Of a stretch of DNA of 64,000 bases, positions 54,301 through 64,000 are shown piece after piece. Origin of the DNA: Neoarius graeffei (taxonomy: Eukaryota > Chordata > Actinopteri > Siluriformes > Ariidae); contig NC_083582.1 of NCBI RefSeq assembly GCF_027579695.1, positions 3,144,378 to 3,208,377 of the forward strand, in the 5' to 3' direction. The notes under the pieces are model-generated. The model was not told where the DNA came from. It searched no databases and worked only from the letters and a program-made list of their open reading frames with translations. The position numbers were made by a program, and so were the translations under genes. Within the stretch, counting starts at the first letter, position 1; every line of letters begins with the position of its first letter.

Positions 54301-57300
54301 TTTCAGCATTGCCCATGGTGGCTTCAATGATTGTAAAGGACATGTTGAGGTGAAGAGCGTCATTTCATGTGCATCATATTTAGGTCTACAACAGGCTGGC
54401 ATGAAAAGACCAAACTTACTGAAGATTTCCGTAAAGTAACAATGTATGAATATACATCATATATATCAAATACACGTCATATATAAGTGTGTATCTTTTA
54501 TAAATGGGGTTAGCTTATCTAATGTAGCATGTTGGGGAGAATCATAGTATCATATCTATATTTCTGATAAAATTTTAGGTATGATAGCGTGTATAACTCT
54601 CCTACTTATTGCTCATTTCATAGGGGGACGGGGGGGGATTGCTGGCATGAGCCGCGCGGGAGCGTCTGCCCAAATTTTTTAGGCCGAGATGAACTTATAG
54701 TTTTTGATTTTAAAAAAATTTCCAGTATGCAATGCCCATTGTACACGCCTGTTCTTTAACTCAAACTCACCATCTTGATCTTCAGATTGGCCGTATGGTA
54801 TCTGTATTACATTACACAACATCCTGTCCAGATAAAACTGTTAGTCCACACAACAGTTGAAAGGGAAGTGATGAGTGATGTAATGTTGCCTGCTTAATAC
54901 GCAAGACCTCCTGCTACCATGATAACATCAGAAGAAAGCTTCAGAGAATTATATGATAGAACTTTTTTCTGGTTTGCACTTCATTGTAAAGGATTAGAGT
55001 ATTCAAAGACATGAATAGCTAAAATGCAGAAATATAATGCTGTAGAGCTCGTTTATATTAAAAGGTGCAGTGATTTTTTGAAATCATCAAATGTGAATTG
55101 ATTAAAAACAAGTCTCTTGTACCATATTAATCATTTTCACCTGCTCGTCCACCAAGAAGGGGAATTTATTTCCAAATACATTGAAACTTTTTGCTGATAA
55201 AATTGATGGTTTTGGGGTAAAAAAAAAAAAAAGCCAAAAATCATTAGCTCCAGCCCCCTGGGCCCCCACCGGGGTTCTGCCCCTGCGGCCCCCAAACCCC
55301 CATCTTTTTTCAGACTTTTTAAAAATATTTTTCATTCCCATCCCTGCAACCATCACAGAACACTGCAGGAAATCACTAAACTTGTAGTCATGTTCCTGAG
55401 AAACCACAAAGAACCATAAACTCCTCTGTCCTGAAGATGTCAGAAAGCTTAAAGTTACAGCTTTACCTCTGGCACTGGAGACTCCTTCCAGAAAAGTTAA
55501 ACAAACACATTTTTCCATACAGAAGACTTCACTGTATCATTGATTGCACATGTTTTTAATCTTTTTTATTATTAATGCAGCTGTTCGTACTCGTGTAATG
55601 ATTCAAATCAAGTCACTTTATTTCTACAGCACATTTAGAAGCAACAGAGTTGACCCAAAGCACTTTACAGTCGAGGCAAATGCAATACAATCCATGGCAG
55701 GCATTAATAAGAAGAATAGAAGGAAAGAAATAATGAGGCAAGACTAAAGACATAAAACCAAATAGAATCATAAAAATCAAACATAAGATCATAAAATCAA
55801 TCACAATATATAAGATCAGTCATAAAATCAAAAGAGGATATAAAACCAATAAGATCATAAAATTAATGTGCAATGTGATTTTAAAAAATATGTAGCTAAA
55901 TAAGATAAAAAAATTCACTCAGTTCATGATTCGATTCTATTCACAATCTTTTTTTTTAAATTAAATGAAGAAAATTTTATTAAAAAAAATGCAACGTTTA
56001 TTTTCCTATTCTTTATCAACTTAAATATTCCTTTTGTTAAGTTTTCTTAACAAAAAAAACGTTGTTTCATTTTCCAAAAAAACCCAACAATAATTATTTG
56101 CCCACAATTCTAAATGTTGGAGTAAAACATTTAGCTGTACCTCCATTTGCTTCTCTTTTCTTTATCGTTCAGCAGTCTGTTAAATGAGAGCTCTGATTTT
56201 TTTTGTCAAATCTATTTGTACAGTCAGTCACACAACAGCTCTTTCCCAATTTAGATGTTTTTTTGTGTTTTCACCACTTTAGAGCTGTGCTACTTTTGCC
56301 TACAGTGAAGTCACATCTCATCTCATTATCTGTAGCCGCTTTATCCTGTTCTACAGGGTCGCAGGCAAGCTGGATCCTATCCCAGCTGACTACGGGTGAA
56401 AGGCGGGGTTCACCCTGGACAAGTCGCCAGGTCATCACAGGGCTGACACATAGACACAGACAACCATTCACACTCACATTCACACCTACGCTCAATTTAG
56501 AGTCCCCAGTTAACCTAACCTGCATGTCTTTGGACTGTGGGGGAAACCGGAGCACCCGGAGGAAACCCACGCGGACACGGGGAGAACATGCAAACTCCGC
56601 ACAGAAAGGCCCTCGCCGGCCACGGGGCTCGAACCCGGACCTTCTTGCTGTGAGGCGACAGCGCTAACCACTACACCACCGTGCCGCCCCGAAGTCGTGT
56701 ATTCCTGATATTTTACATTATTGCACCTCTGTGTTTAAATCACACAATCACAGCTAAGAGATTACGCAGCCTCATAATAATCACGATTAGAATCGTCATA
56801 AATTTGTATTGCGATTTATCATCGAACAATGTATCGTTACATGCCGAGCTGTTTCTATACTATTGGAATGATCATGCATTAATATGACTGCATTAATATA
56901 ATCCTGTGATTTGTAGCTGCACAACTGTCAGAGCTGCTGTTACAGAAAATTAATCAACACTTTTATTTATTTATTTATTTATTTAAAAGTGAATCATAGC
57001 TAAAAGTGCTTTTTTAATGTTCGTAATCTTAGCTAGACTCCCCAGCTATCATAGCATGAACTGCATTCCTGATTTTTGTTTGTTTGTTTGTTTACTTGTT
57101 TGTTTGTATGTGTATGAGGTTGTTGACTTGTTTGTTATGGTTTTGTAGGCACTGATGAGAACGCCATCATCGAGTTACTCGGGAGCCGCTCCTGTAAGCA
57201 GCGTGTGCCATTGGTTAAAGCTTACAAGACCACTTACGGGAAGGTGAGACAGGGAACTTCTGAAACATCGAACTGAAAAATTAGGGAATAGATCCGGAAT

Positions 57301-58038
57301 CCATACGGTTCTGTGTTCTTCTCATCCTGTAGCTGAGCAGTTGAAAGTCACTTCAGGTTCTTTTCACTTCAGAAGGCACTCCAGCGTTACTGTGCACATG
57401 GACAGAGTTGGTAGTGTTGCTTCGTCGCAGCTCCAGGGTCTCCGGTTCAGTTCGAGCCTGAGCTTGGGATGTGATTCAGTAGCAGGTGTAGGGTTTCAGG
57501 AGGCTTTACACTCGTGGCTGAGTTTTAGATTAAATCAAATACTTTTCCGAGTTCAAATCTCACTGTTCAGTTTCAGCGTGATGGACATCCCGAAAACTCC
57601 AAACGTCCAGGTGTGTGAGATTTGATGCCTTGTTTCTTGTCTCTGTTTTTCTGCAGGATCTGATCCATGATATAAAGTCGGAGATATCTGGGAACTTTGA
57701 GACTCTTGTGGTGGCCATGTTGAAGAGCCAGGCCGAGTACGACGCCGCCGAGCTCCATAACGCCATCGCGGTGAGTGGAGCAGGAAAGCCTTGGACTGTC
57801 TGGTAGTTTGTAAAGCTGCGTGTCTTTTTGAATTGCATTTTCAGGGTGAGCGAGTGAGAGGGTGGGCTGTGATTTGTGTTTTCTGTAGCAGTAACGATGG
57901 GAGTGCGTTCGAGACTTTGGTCTGCATCTGTATCGCACCTGTGACATGCAAACAGTCGAGAAACACCATGCAAATCTGTTTCACAATTCAGAAAGATGGG
58001 ACGTTAGGGTGTTGGACACGGGACAGGAGTTCTTTAAT

Positions 58039-58101
<63 letters not shown>

Positions 58102-58200
58102 AGGGTGCAGGGACAGATGAAAAATGTCTGATTGAGATTCTGGCGTCTCGCTCCAACGCTGAGATTCAAGAGATCAACCGTATTTATAAAGCGGGTGAGT

Positions 58201-58238
<38 letters not shown>

Positions 58239-58566
58239 ACGTACTCCTCATGCTTATGAAGTGAATTTATTTTAAAGTTTCATACTCGTTTAGGAGATTA
58301 ATACATGAAGCACTAAACAACAACAACAGTGTTCAAGGACACGTGTGTCTTCTCCAAATTTTCCAAAATGTCTGAAATGCGACGGAATTTATTTCTGGCC
58401 AAAATATCTCCTGTATCCGCCTGTAACACCACCACACCACACCACACCAGAATGATTTTTAAAATAATAATAATAATTTCAGCATCATCACTGCAGTACA
58501 GAACTAAAGGCATCAAACATGTCTCTGCTGTTCTGGGGATACGACTGAAATAACATCTGCATGTTC

Positions 58567-58608
<42 letters not shown>

Positions 58609-58972
58609 ATAAAGATAAGTGTGTGTTCCCCAGAATACAGTAAAACTCTGGAGGACGCCATCATCCATGACACCTCGGGTCACTTCCGCAGGCTGCTGGT
58701 TTCCCTCAGCCAGGTGAGACTCGTTTATCAGTCACACTGTGAGTGAGTGATTAATATTCACGCCTATAATGAAGAGAAGTGCATGATGGGTAATACAGAC
58801 TCCGTTTGTCTGTGTTTTAGGGGAACCGTGATGAGCGCGAGACCGTGGACGTGTCTGTGGCCAAGCAGGATGCTCAGGTGAGGCAGAGGAACGCATTCCT
58901 TCATCAGTTCCTAATAAAATTCACGGTGTGTGTGTGTTATATCATCTGCATCATGTCATGAGGCCAGCCCTT

Positions 58973-59003
<31 letters not shown>

Positions 59004-60897
59004 TAGGCACTCTACAGTGCAGGAGTGAAGAAACTCGGGACGGATGAGTCTCAGTTCAATGCCGTTCTGTGTTCACGCAGCAAACCACACCTGCGACAGG
59101 GTACACACTACACACACACACACACACACGGCATGCTGCAGCTGCTGTACAATAATACCCAATGTTACACAACACCGCATAATGTAATGTCCTATACATA
59201 TTCATTTTGCGTGTGTAGTGTTTCATGAGTACCAGCAGATGTGTGGAAAGGACCTTGAGAAGAGCATCGCCAGTGAGATGCATGGAAATCTGGAGAGTGG
59301 CATGCTGGCAGTGGGTGGGTCCCTCATTTGCATATTCAAATATATGAACTGATTAGCAATTCAAATATATTGTGCCACGTTTTTGTGGGTGTGTCTGATG
59401 GGTTCAGTGCTGCAAAACATTCCATCTACTACTAAATAAGCATTAGAACTGTGTGTGTGTGCGTGCACGCACTTGTATGTCTGAAACCACACCTCGTTTC
59501 CTAGAACTGCGCCTAACGCACGCTGTCCTTTTGTTTGTGCCATGACGGTGTTGGGGCTTTATTTGTCTCCTGTGTGTGTGTGTGTTTTAGTGAAGTGTAT
59601 CAAGAACACACCCGGCTTCTTCGCGGAGAGACTCCACAAGGCTCTGAAGGTACAGAACAACTGTGCACTTGAGGATTAGGGCCCTGTGCACAGTGCTGGG
59701 ACTTGAACTCACAACCTTCCAATCAGTAGGCCAAAGAGTTGACCTTTGAGCCACAACTTCTCCAGGTCTCTTGGTTTACATTGGTGAAGTTAGTTCAGGT
59801 TAGTATATGTGAGTTCAGCTACTGATCCAGGCCCTGACCCAACACCCACCCCTACCCCACCCACCGGGAGCCACGCCCACACTGCGAGCATCAAGCACAA
59901 CAACAGTGATGGACTACATCATCTCTCTCTTCCTTATATTAATCAGACTAGGCACTATACAAAGTCACAAAGTTTCCATTGGTCTTGTTGGTGATAACCC
60001 CGCCCCCAGCCCTGGACCGAAGCAGTTCTTGGTTCTAGACCAGCAAAGAGTTGGTGCCACCCTGGAACCCGTTTTCCAAGCCGAGAGCCGGTTCTTTGAC
60101 CGTCACAATGAGAAGAACTGGTTTGTGATTAGGCACCGGCTCTGACCCGGCCCGGGGTGGAGAAGGGGTGATGATGTACATGAGGTTTAAACCACAGCTG
60201 GAATGAGGAGAACTGTGTAAAGGACTAATGAGTTAAAGCTTTGGGCTAATGATCAGAAGGTTGTGAATTCAAATCCCAGCACCAGCAAACTGGTCTAAAA
60301 CTCTTTGGATAAAAGACTCCGGAACTTTAAATGCTGTAGTGCGTGTGTGTGTGTGTGTGTGTTAATTACCAGTTTCATGGTATGAAACTCTACAGTGAGG
60401 TCAGACACTGAGCTGAAGGCGGAGTTAAAGCTCCATCTTCGGCTCACTACACAACCTGTCTGTCTGTCTGTCTTTCTTACTTTTCTGTTTGTCCCTCTCT
60501 CTGTCTCTTTCCATCTGTTTTTCTTTCATTCTCTTTGGCTGTTCTTCATTATCTCTGTCTATCTGCCTGTCTGTCTTTCCATCCATCTTCCCCTCTGTAT
60601 GTCTCACTTTCTGTCTGTCTGTAGGGGGCGGGGACTAAGGATCGAACCCTGATCCGTATCATGGTGACTCGCTCTGAGGTCGACATGTTGGACATTAGAC
60701 AGGAATACCTGCGCAACTACGGCAAATCCCTTTACGTCGACATCTCGGTGAGTACACGTACACACACACACGCGCACACACACAGACACACAATTTTTTA
60801 AGTGTGTGGACTACTAGCGTGTGCGTGTTTTTTGCAGGGTGACACGTCTGGTGACTACAAGAAGTTGCTGCTGAAGCTGTGTGGAGGAAGTGATTAA
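51327..60897 (+). CDS. anxa11: annexin A11, complete, 14 coding exons
   Basis: Exons 51327-51726, 51855-51886, 51996-52151, 52955-53042, 57149-57243, 57657-57770, 58104-58194, 58634-58713, 58821-58877, 59007-59100, 59219-59314, 59591-59649, 60625-60747 and 60838-60897 join in phase with GT/AG borders into 514 residues (human protein is about 505). Residues 1-196 are a Gly/Tyr/Pro-rich low-complexity head; about 209-514 form four annexin repeats with GFGTDE, GAGTDE, KLGTDE and GAGTKD calcium loops. [24 protein letters not shown] and KLCGGSD identify ANXA11 rather than ANXA7. Annexins bind acidic membranes with calcium; the A11 head drives condensation and tethers RNA granules to lysosomes (family knowledge). 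ATG at 51327 lies 11 nt after an acceptor, so 5' UTR exon(s) lie upstream. Intron 4 holds a hAT element and a SINE. Paralogue a or b is not resolved. Confidence 0.96.
51483..51662 (+). repeat. six identical 30-bp coding repeats ([10 protein letters not shown]) in anxa11
   Basis: Six tandem copies with no nucleotide difference, in the first coding exon, encoding the low-complexity head. Identity even at silent sites implies recent expansion or homogenisation. Confidence 0.97.
53120..55346 (+). mobile_element. decayed hAT transposon in anxa11 intron 4
   Basis: Inverted ends cagggatgagaatttt and (complement) cagggatgggaatgaa; flanking tCAACCAc and gCAACCAt look like a worn 8-bp duplication. A transposase-like N-terminus starts at 53606 ([20 protein letters not shown]) and continues after an insertion ([20 protein letters not shown], a Cys2/His zinc-finger-like pattern). 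No catalytic domain remains. Confidence 0.65.
53703..54231. mobile_element. insertion inside the hAT element, with ~15-bp direct repeats
   Basis: Breaks the hAT frame. taataatctccctgt stands on both sides (ending at about 53699 and 54244). Ends look weakly inverted (taagggcctctgcatgct versus taaggccaatttatgctg). A third aatctccctg lies just upstream, so the duplication length is uncertain. Confidence 0.55.
55400..56312. repeat. anxa11 intron 4: dispersed repeat and reversed LINE tail
   Basis: 55405-55500 matches the repeat at 15588-15645. 55610-55690 (actttatttctacagcacat, caaagcactttacag) is the reverse of an L2-type 3' tail. The rest is AT-rich. Confidence 0.55.
56313..56690 (-). mobile_element. 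tRNA-derived SINE, copy 7 (minus), in anxa11 intron 4
   Basis: Complete copy with A and B boxes; flanked by gaagtc (56307-56312, 56691-56696). Confidence 0.93.
58041..58099. repeat. (TG)n before anxa11 coding exon 7
   Basis: 59-nt TG tract ending at the TACAG acceptor of exon 58104-58194; complementary (CA)n at 58202-58236 follows the exon. Confidence 0.95.
58569..58604. repeat. (TG)n upstream of anxa11 coding exon 8
   Basis: TG tract about 30 nt before the acceptor at 58633. Confidence 0.9.
58976..59003. repeat. (TG)n before anxa11 coding exon 10
   Basis: Ends at the TTAG acceptor of exon 59007-59100; (AC)n at 59102-59129 starts inside the following donor. Confidence 0.95.
59690..59762 (-). 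mobile_element. old tRNA-derived SINE head
   Basis: Reverse strand has a tRNA-like B box (ggttgtgagttcaagtccca) and a gttgtggctcaaaggtcaac A-box region. anxa11 intron 12. Confidence 0.6.
59763..60170. repeat. dispersed hAT-like fragment in anxa11 intron 12
   Basis: Words such as ttggttctagaccagcaaag and gccgagagccggttctttga are typical of a teleost hAT remnant also hinted at 15200-15560. Confidence 0.4.
60225..60335 (+). mobile_element. old tRNA-derived SINE head
   Basis: B box ggttgtgaattcaaatccca after a tgagttaaagctttgggcta A-box region; same family as the copy at 59690, opposite strand, same intron. Confidence 0.65.
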
Positions 60898-60997
60898 GAG
60901 TACACACGCCATCGCACACCATGACACACCATCTCACTCACTCACACACACACATATATATTCATATGTCAATCTCACACTGCTGATCCTTCAGCCT

Positions 60998-61030
<33 letters not shown>

Positions 61031-61180
61031 AAACCTGTGTCATATTTCTACAGAGTTTATAGCAGCTTACTCCCACATAGTGAACTATTTTACACAGGAA
61101 GTACAATCATTATGGCCTTATAGTGTATGTGCCTTTATAAACTACTACGCATTTTATGTGTGTGTGTAACTAACAATCAC

Positions 61181-61186
61181 AATAAA
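61181..61186 (+). terminator. anxa11 polyadenylation signal
   Basis: AATAAA 284 bp after the stop codon; first such hexamer downstream. Confidence 0.75.
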
Positions 61187-61675
61187 TTCAGAAGTAAGAA
61201 CATTAGTTTGTCCATTCATTACTGAACCTACTGCATTTATACCTGTCTGTCTTTTAATCATTCTGTCTGTCTTTTAAACTTTTCTGTCTTTGCACCCACC
61301 TTTGTCAATAGGTCTGTCTCTCCATCTGCTATATTTCCAATCTGTCTTTCTCTCTGTTATTCTTTCTATCTGTCTTTCATTCTGCCTGTCTGTCTGTCTC
61401 ATTATATCCAGTCCTGTGCACCAAGATGTTAAAAATGAAACCATACATTTCTCCACGTAATAAAGAGATGAAGAATATCAGTCATTAAACCGGAGTAATT
61501 CAGTGTCTTTATTATGTAAACCAGAGTCTGTCTGTCTGTCTGTCTGTCATCCTCATAGTTGAGGGTCAGCAATCCTCGACTAACTTCCATGAATTCTATT
61601 GGGAGATTACAGCACACCAGAGGGATCCAAACTGGGTCAGCTGGACGGCGGACACACACACACACACACACTTTT

Positions 61676-61832
61676 TAGAGCAGCCAGTTGAACTAATCCA
61701 CGTCTTTGGACTGTGGGAGGAAACCGGAGCACCTGGAGGAAACCCACAGAGAGAAACTCCAGTCAACCACGAACCCAGAACCTTCTTGCTGTGAGGTGAC
61801 AGTGATAGCCACTGCGCCACCGTGACGGCGTG
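61676..61832 (-). mobile_element. diverged, truncated SINE of the same tRNA-derived family
   Basis: Shares ggactgtgggaggaaaccgg and aaccttcttgctgtgaggtg with the main SINE but is about 15-20% different and has no tail. Confidence 0.75.
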
Positions 61833-62341
61833 TAAACCGGAGTAAATCAGTGTGTTTTACATAAATTGGAGTAATTCTGTGTGTTTCTTGTGATGTTTTG
61901 CCTTTAAAGCTGCGTGAGTTCTCTCAGGTCCTTCAGCACTCAGGTTTTCTCGACATGTTTCTTCTGGAGACTCGGATGTTTCTGAACAATCTCTGGTGCT
62001 TTAATGGTTTTATCTGAGAATTTCCATGTGGCTCAGAAGACACCTGAGAGTTGACTGAAGGTCTGCTGAGAGACGTTCATGTCACACTGTCTGTCTGTAC
62101 ATCCGTAACACACACCACCAACTCAGCAGCGAAGAGCTTTTAGCTTCATAAAAGGGCTCCACATGGGATCGTTCAGGGTTCCAAAGTTCTACAGGGACAA
62201 CTGAAGAACCCAGGGCTGTGAGTGTCTCGAGGCCCAGAGTTCTAAGACTTGTGTGTCATCTGGGATTTCTGTAAATCTGTAAAATAAACAGCACTCAGTA
62301 CAGATTTATTTCATGAACATCATTCAAATGTGTACTGTAAT

Positions 62342-62966
62342 ATACTCACTGGCCACTTTATTAAGAACACCCCTCCATCCACCTGCATCTGTTTTCTGCA
62401 GTTCTGTAATCAGCCGATCCCTCGACAGCAGAAAATCACGATGCATCAAATCCCGCAGATACAAATCAGGAGCTTCAGTTAATGTTCACGATGTTCAAAC
62501 ATCCGAATGGGAAAAACTGTGATCTCACAGTGAAGTGTGACTTTCTTTCTTTCTTTCACTGTGGTATGGGTGTTGGTTTGAGCCAGATGAGTGTGAGGTT
62601 TGAGTGTTTCAGAAACTGCTGATCTCCTCCTGGGGTTTTCACACACAACAGTCTCTAGAGTTTACACAGAATGGTGCGGAAAACAAAAAACACTGAGTGA
62701 GTGAGCGACAGTTCTGTGGGTGGAAACAAACGCCTTGTTGATCAGAGAGGGTCAGAGGGAAATGGACAGACTGGTTTGAGATTTTTTTTTTTCCAGGAAC
62801 GATACAGTAACTCATATAATCACTCTTTACAACCGTGGTGAGCAGAAAAGCATCTCAGCATGCAACAGCAGAAAGAAGAACACACTGGGTTCCACTCCTG
62901 CAGCCAAGAACAGGGATCTTAGAACCAACAACACGTTCCTATTAAAGTGGCCGGGGAATGTTTTAT
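62342..62966. mobile_element. dispersed TIR element
   Basis: Left end ggccactttattaagaacac and complement of right end ggccactttaataggaacgt match well. A common teleost repeat, about 600 bp, no transposase. Superfamily not assigned. Confidence 0.6.
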
Positions 62967-63099
62967 GTCTTTATTAGAAGCACACAGCTTTCTGCTCCTG
63001 AATGTTCCACTGATCCACCTGAGATTCACTGAAAGAATAAATGTGATATTTATAAGTGGACTCATTTTTGTGATTGTGGTTTAACCCCACTGTGTTTAA

Positions 63100-63684
63100 G
63101 GGAGCAGGCTTTACATTTTCCCCTGTAGTGTAGATCTGTCTGTTTCTCCCAGAGCATTTTGTAAGGATTTTCCACGAGGAGACCAACTGGTCTGGGCAGC
63201 ACAGTCACAGGCCTCAGAGTCCATGCGGCTGCACCGCTGCGGTATATTCTGTGATGCAAATTGCCGCATTACGAATCCTCGTTTCAGCCAGCATAATATC
63301 AACATAGTTAATGCAGTGCCAAGGTTTCCTTGTTAAATGTATACTTACATGTTGCTTGGTTAATTAATTGCAACTGATTGAACCAAATGATAAGACAGAA
63401 CTTGGTGTAAAATTTGGTCTCCCAGTGAAGCTGGTTTGGCATTGACTAGGAGACCAAATCTGGCCACTGGGAGACCATTTGGTAACTGTTAAAAAATGCT
63501 CTGGTTTCTCCATCGAACTGTCTCTCTCTCTCTCTGTCTGTCTGACTGTCTGTCTGTCTGTCGGTTCAGGTCGAGTCCCTATGAGTTGTTGAAGTGCTCC
63601 CTCTACTGGCTCTGTAGTGTATTACAGTAACATTCTTCAGACAATTTGAGAATTCTGAAGAGAAATTCCGGCTCTTTTCAGGGA

Positions 63685-63720
<36 letters not shown>

Positions 63721-64000
63721 GTTGCCACACGTCCAGGTTTTTCCGGGATTGTCCCGGTTTTTTTGTGGAAAATGGAAAATGTCCAGGAAAATGGAATAAC
63801 CTTCCCGGGACACGTTTTGTCCTGGTTTTTTACTTCCTCACATTATCCCCCATTGAAATAAACACAAATCATTAATGTTTCTCGCAGCCACTTAACATAT
63901 TAATAGTTTTCACGTAAGCGGGTATATTGTAGGCAGCTGCTTGTGCGGCCTCACCGAATGTTTGCGCACGCAGCCAGTCGCCGTTGCTAGGTGATCGTGG
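63100..64000. other. repeat-rich 3' edge of window
   Basis: 63410-63490 has three ggagaccaaat/ctgggagacc words in mixed orientation; 63525-63560 is (TC/TGTC)n; 63689-63716 is (AC)n; from 63720 a cgtccaggtttttccgggat repeat begins and may continue beyond the window. No gene recognised. Confidence 0.45.

Noticed and set aside
51327..60897. Annexin A7 as the identity
   Set aside because: Also has a GYP-rich head, but core blocks [23 protein letters not shown] and CGGSD follow ANXA11.

Overview
The window reads as chromosomal DNA of a teleost fish. It has intron-rich vertebrate genes, very dense CA/TG and GA microsatellites, many Tc1/mariner copies, L2-, Rex3-, L1- and Tx1-type LINEs, and eight copies of one ~375 bp tRNA-derived SINE. 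The species cannot be fixed from sequence alone. No bacterial, plasmid or CRISPR signal is present.

Two host genes are supported, both on the + strand. The first is the 3' part of the mitochondrial cyclophilin gene ppif: five coding exons at 6995-7025, 9469-9557, 10375-10471, 12476-12551 and 13978-14113. Its first exon, with the transit peptide, is not in the window and must lie upstream of position 1. The second is a complete annexin A11 gene (anxa11): 14 coding exons, 51327-60897, 514 residues, with a candidate CpG-rich, CRE-containing non-coding first exon ending at 43492. PPIF and ANXA11 also lie in the same region of human chromosome 10, so the pairing looks like conserved synteny.

Layout: 1-480 tandem repeat and unassigned sequence; 580-6287 near-full-length but broken Tx1-type LINE (- strand) set between two (GA/TC)n tracts; 6995-14970 ppif with a TIR element, a decayed Tc1 and a candidate solo LTR in its introns; 15-27 kb nested Tc1, LTR-like and L1 insertions; 27-37 kb SINEs, a large fold-back element, a second Tc1 family and a Rex3-like LINE; 37-41.8 kb an L2 LINE interrupted by a SINE and a second fold-back element; 41.9-43.2 kb an array of about 16 GGGYGTGGCTTA cores; 43.4 kb candidate anxa11 promoter; 44.3-51.3 kb probable intron 1, holding nested hAT/Harbinger-like elements and a 32-bp minisatellite; 51.3-61.2 kb anxa11; 61.2-64 kb dispersed repeats.

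The main second-look points are: three coding exons bracketed by complementary (TG)n and (AC)n tracts, able in principle to pair and loop out the exon; TG tracts standing where polypyrimidine tracts should be; a LINE that sits inside a TC microsatellite; an unidentified 1.1 kb retroposon-like unit with a membrane-segment plus coiled-coil reading frame and an (ATTC)n tail; and two ~770 bp fold-back elements sharing TTAAAGGAR termini. No unambiguous new multi-gene system was seen.
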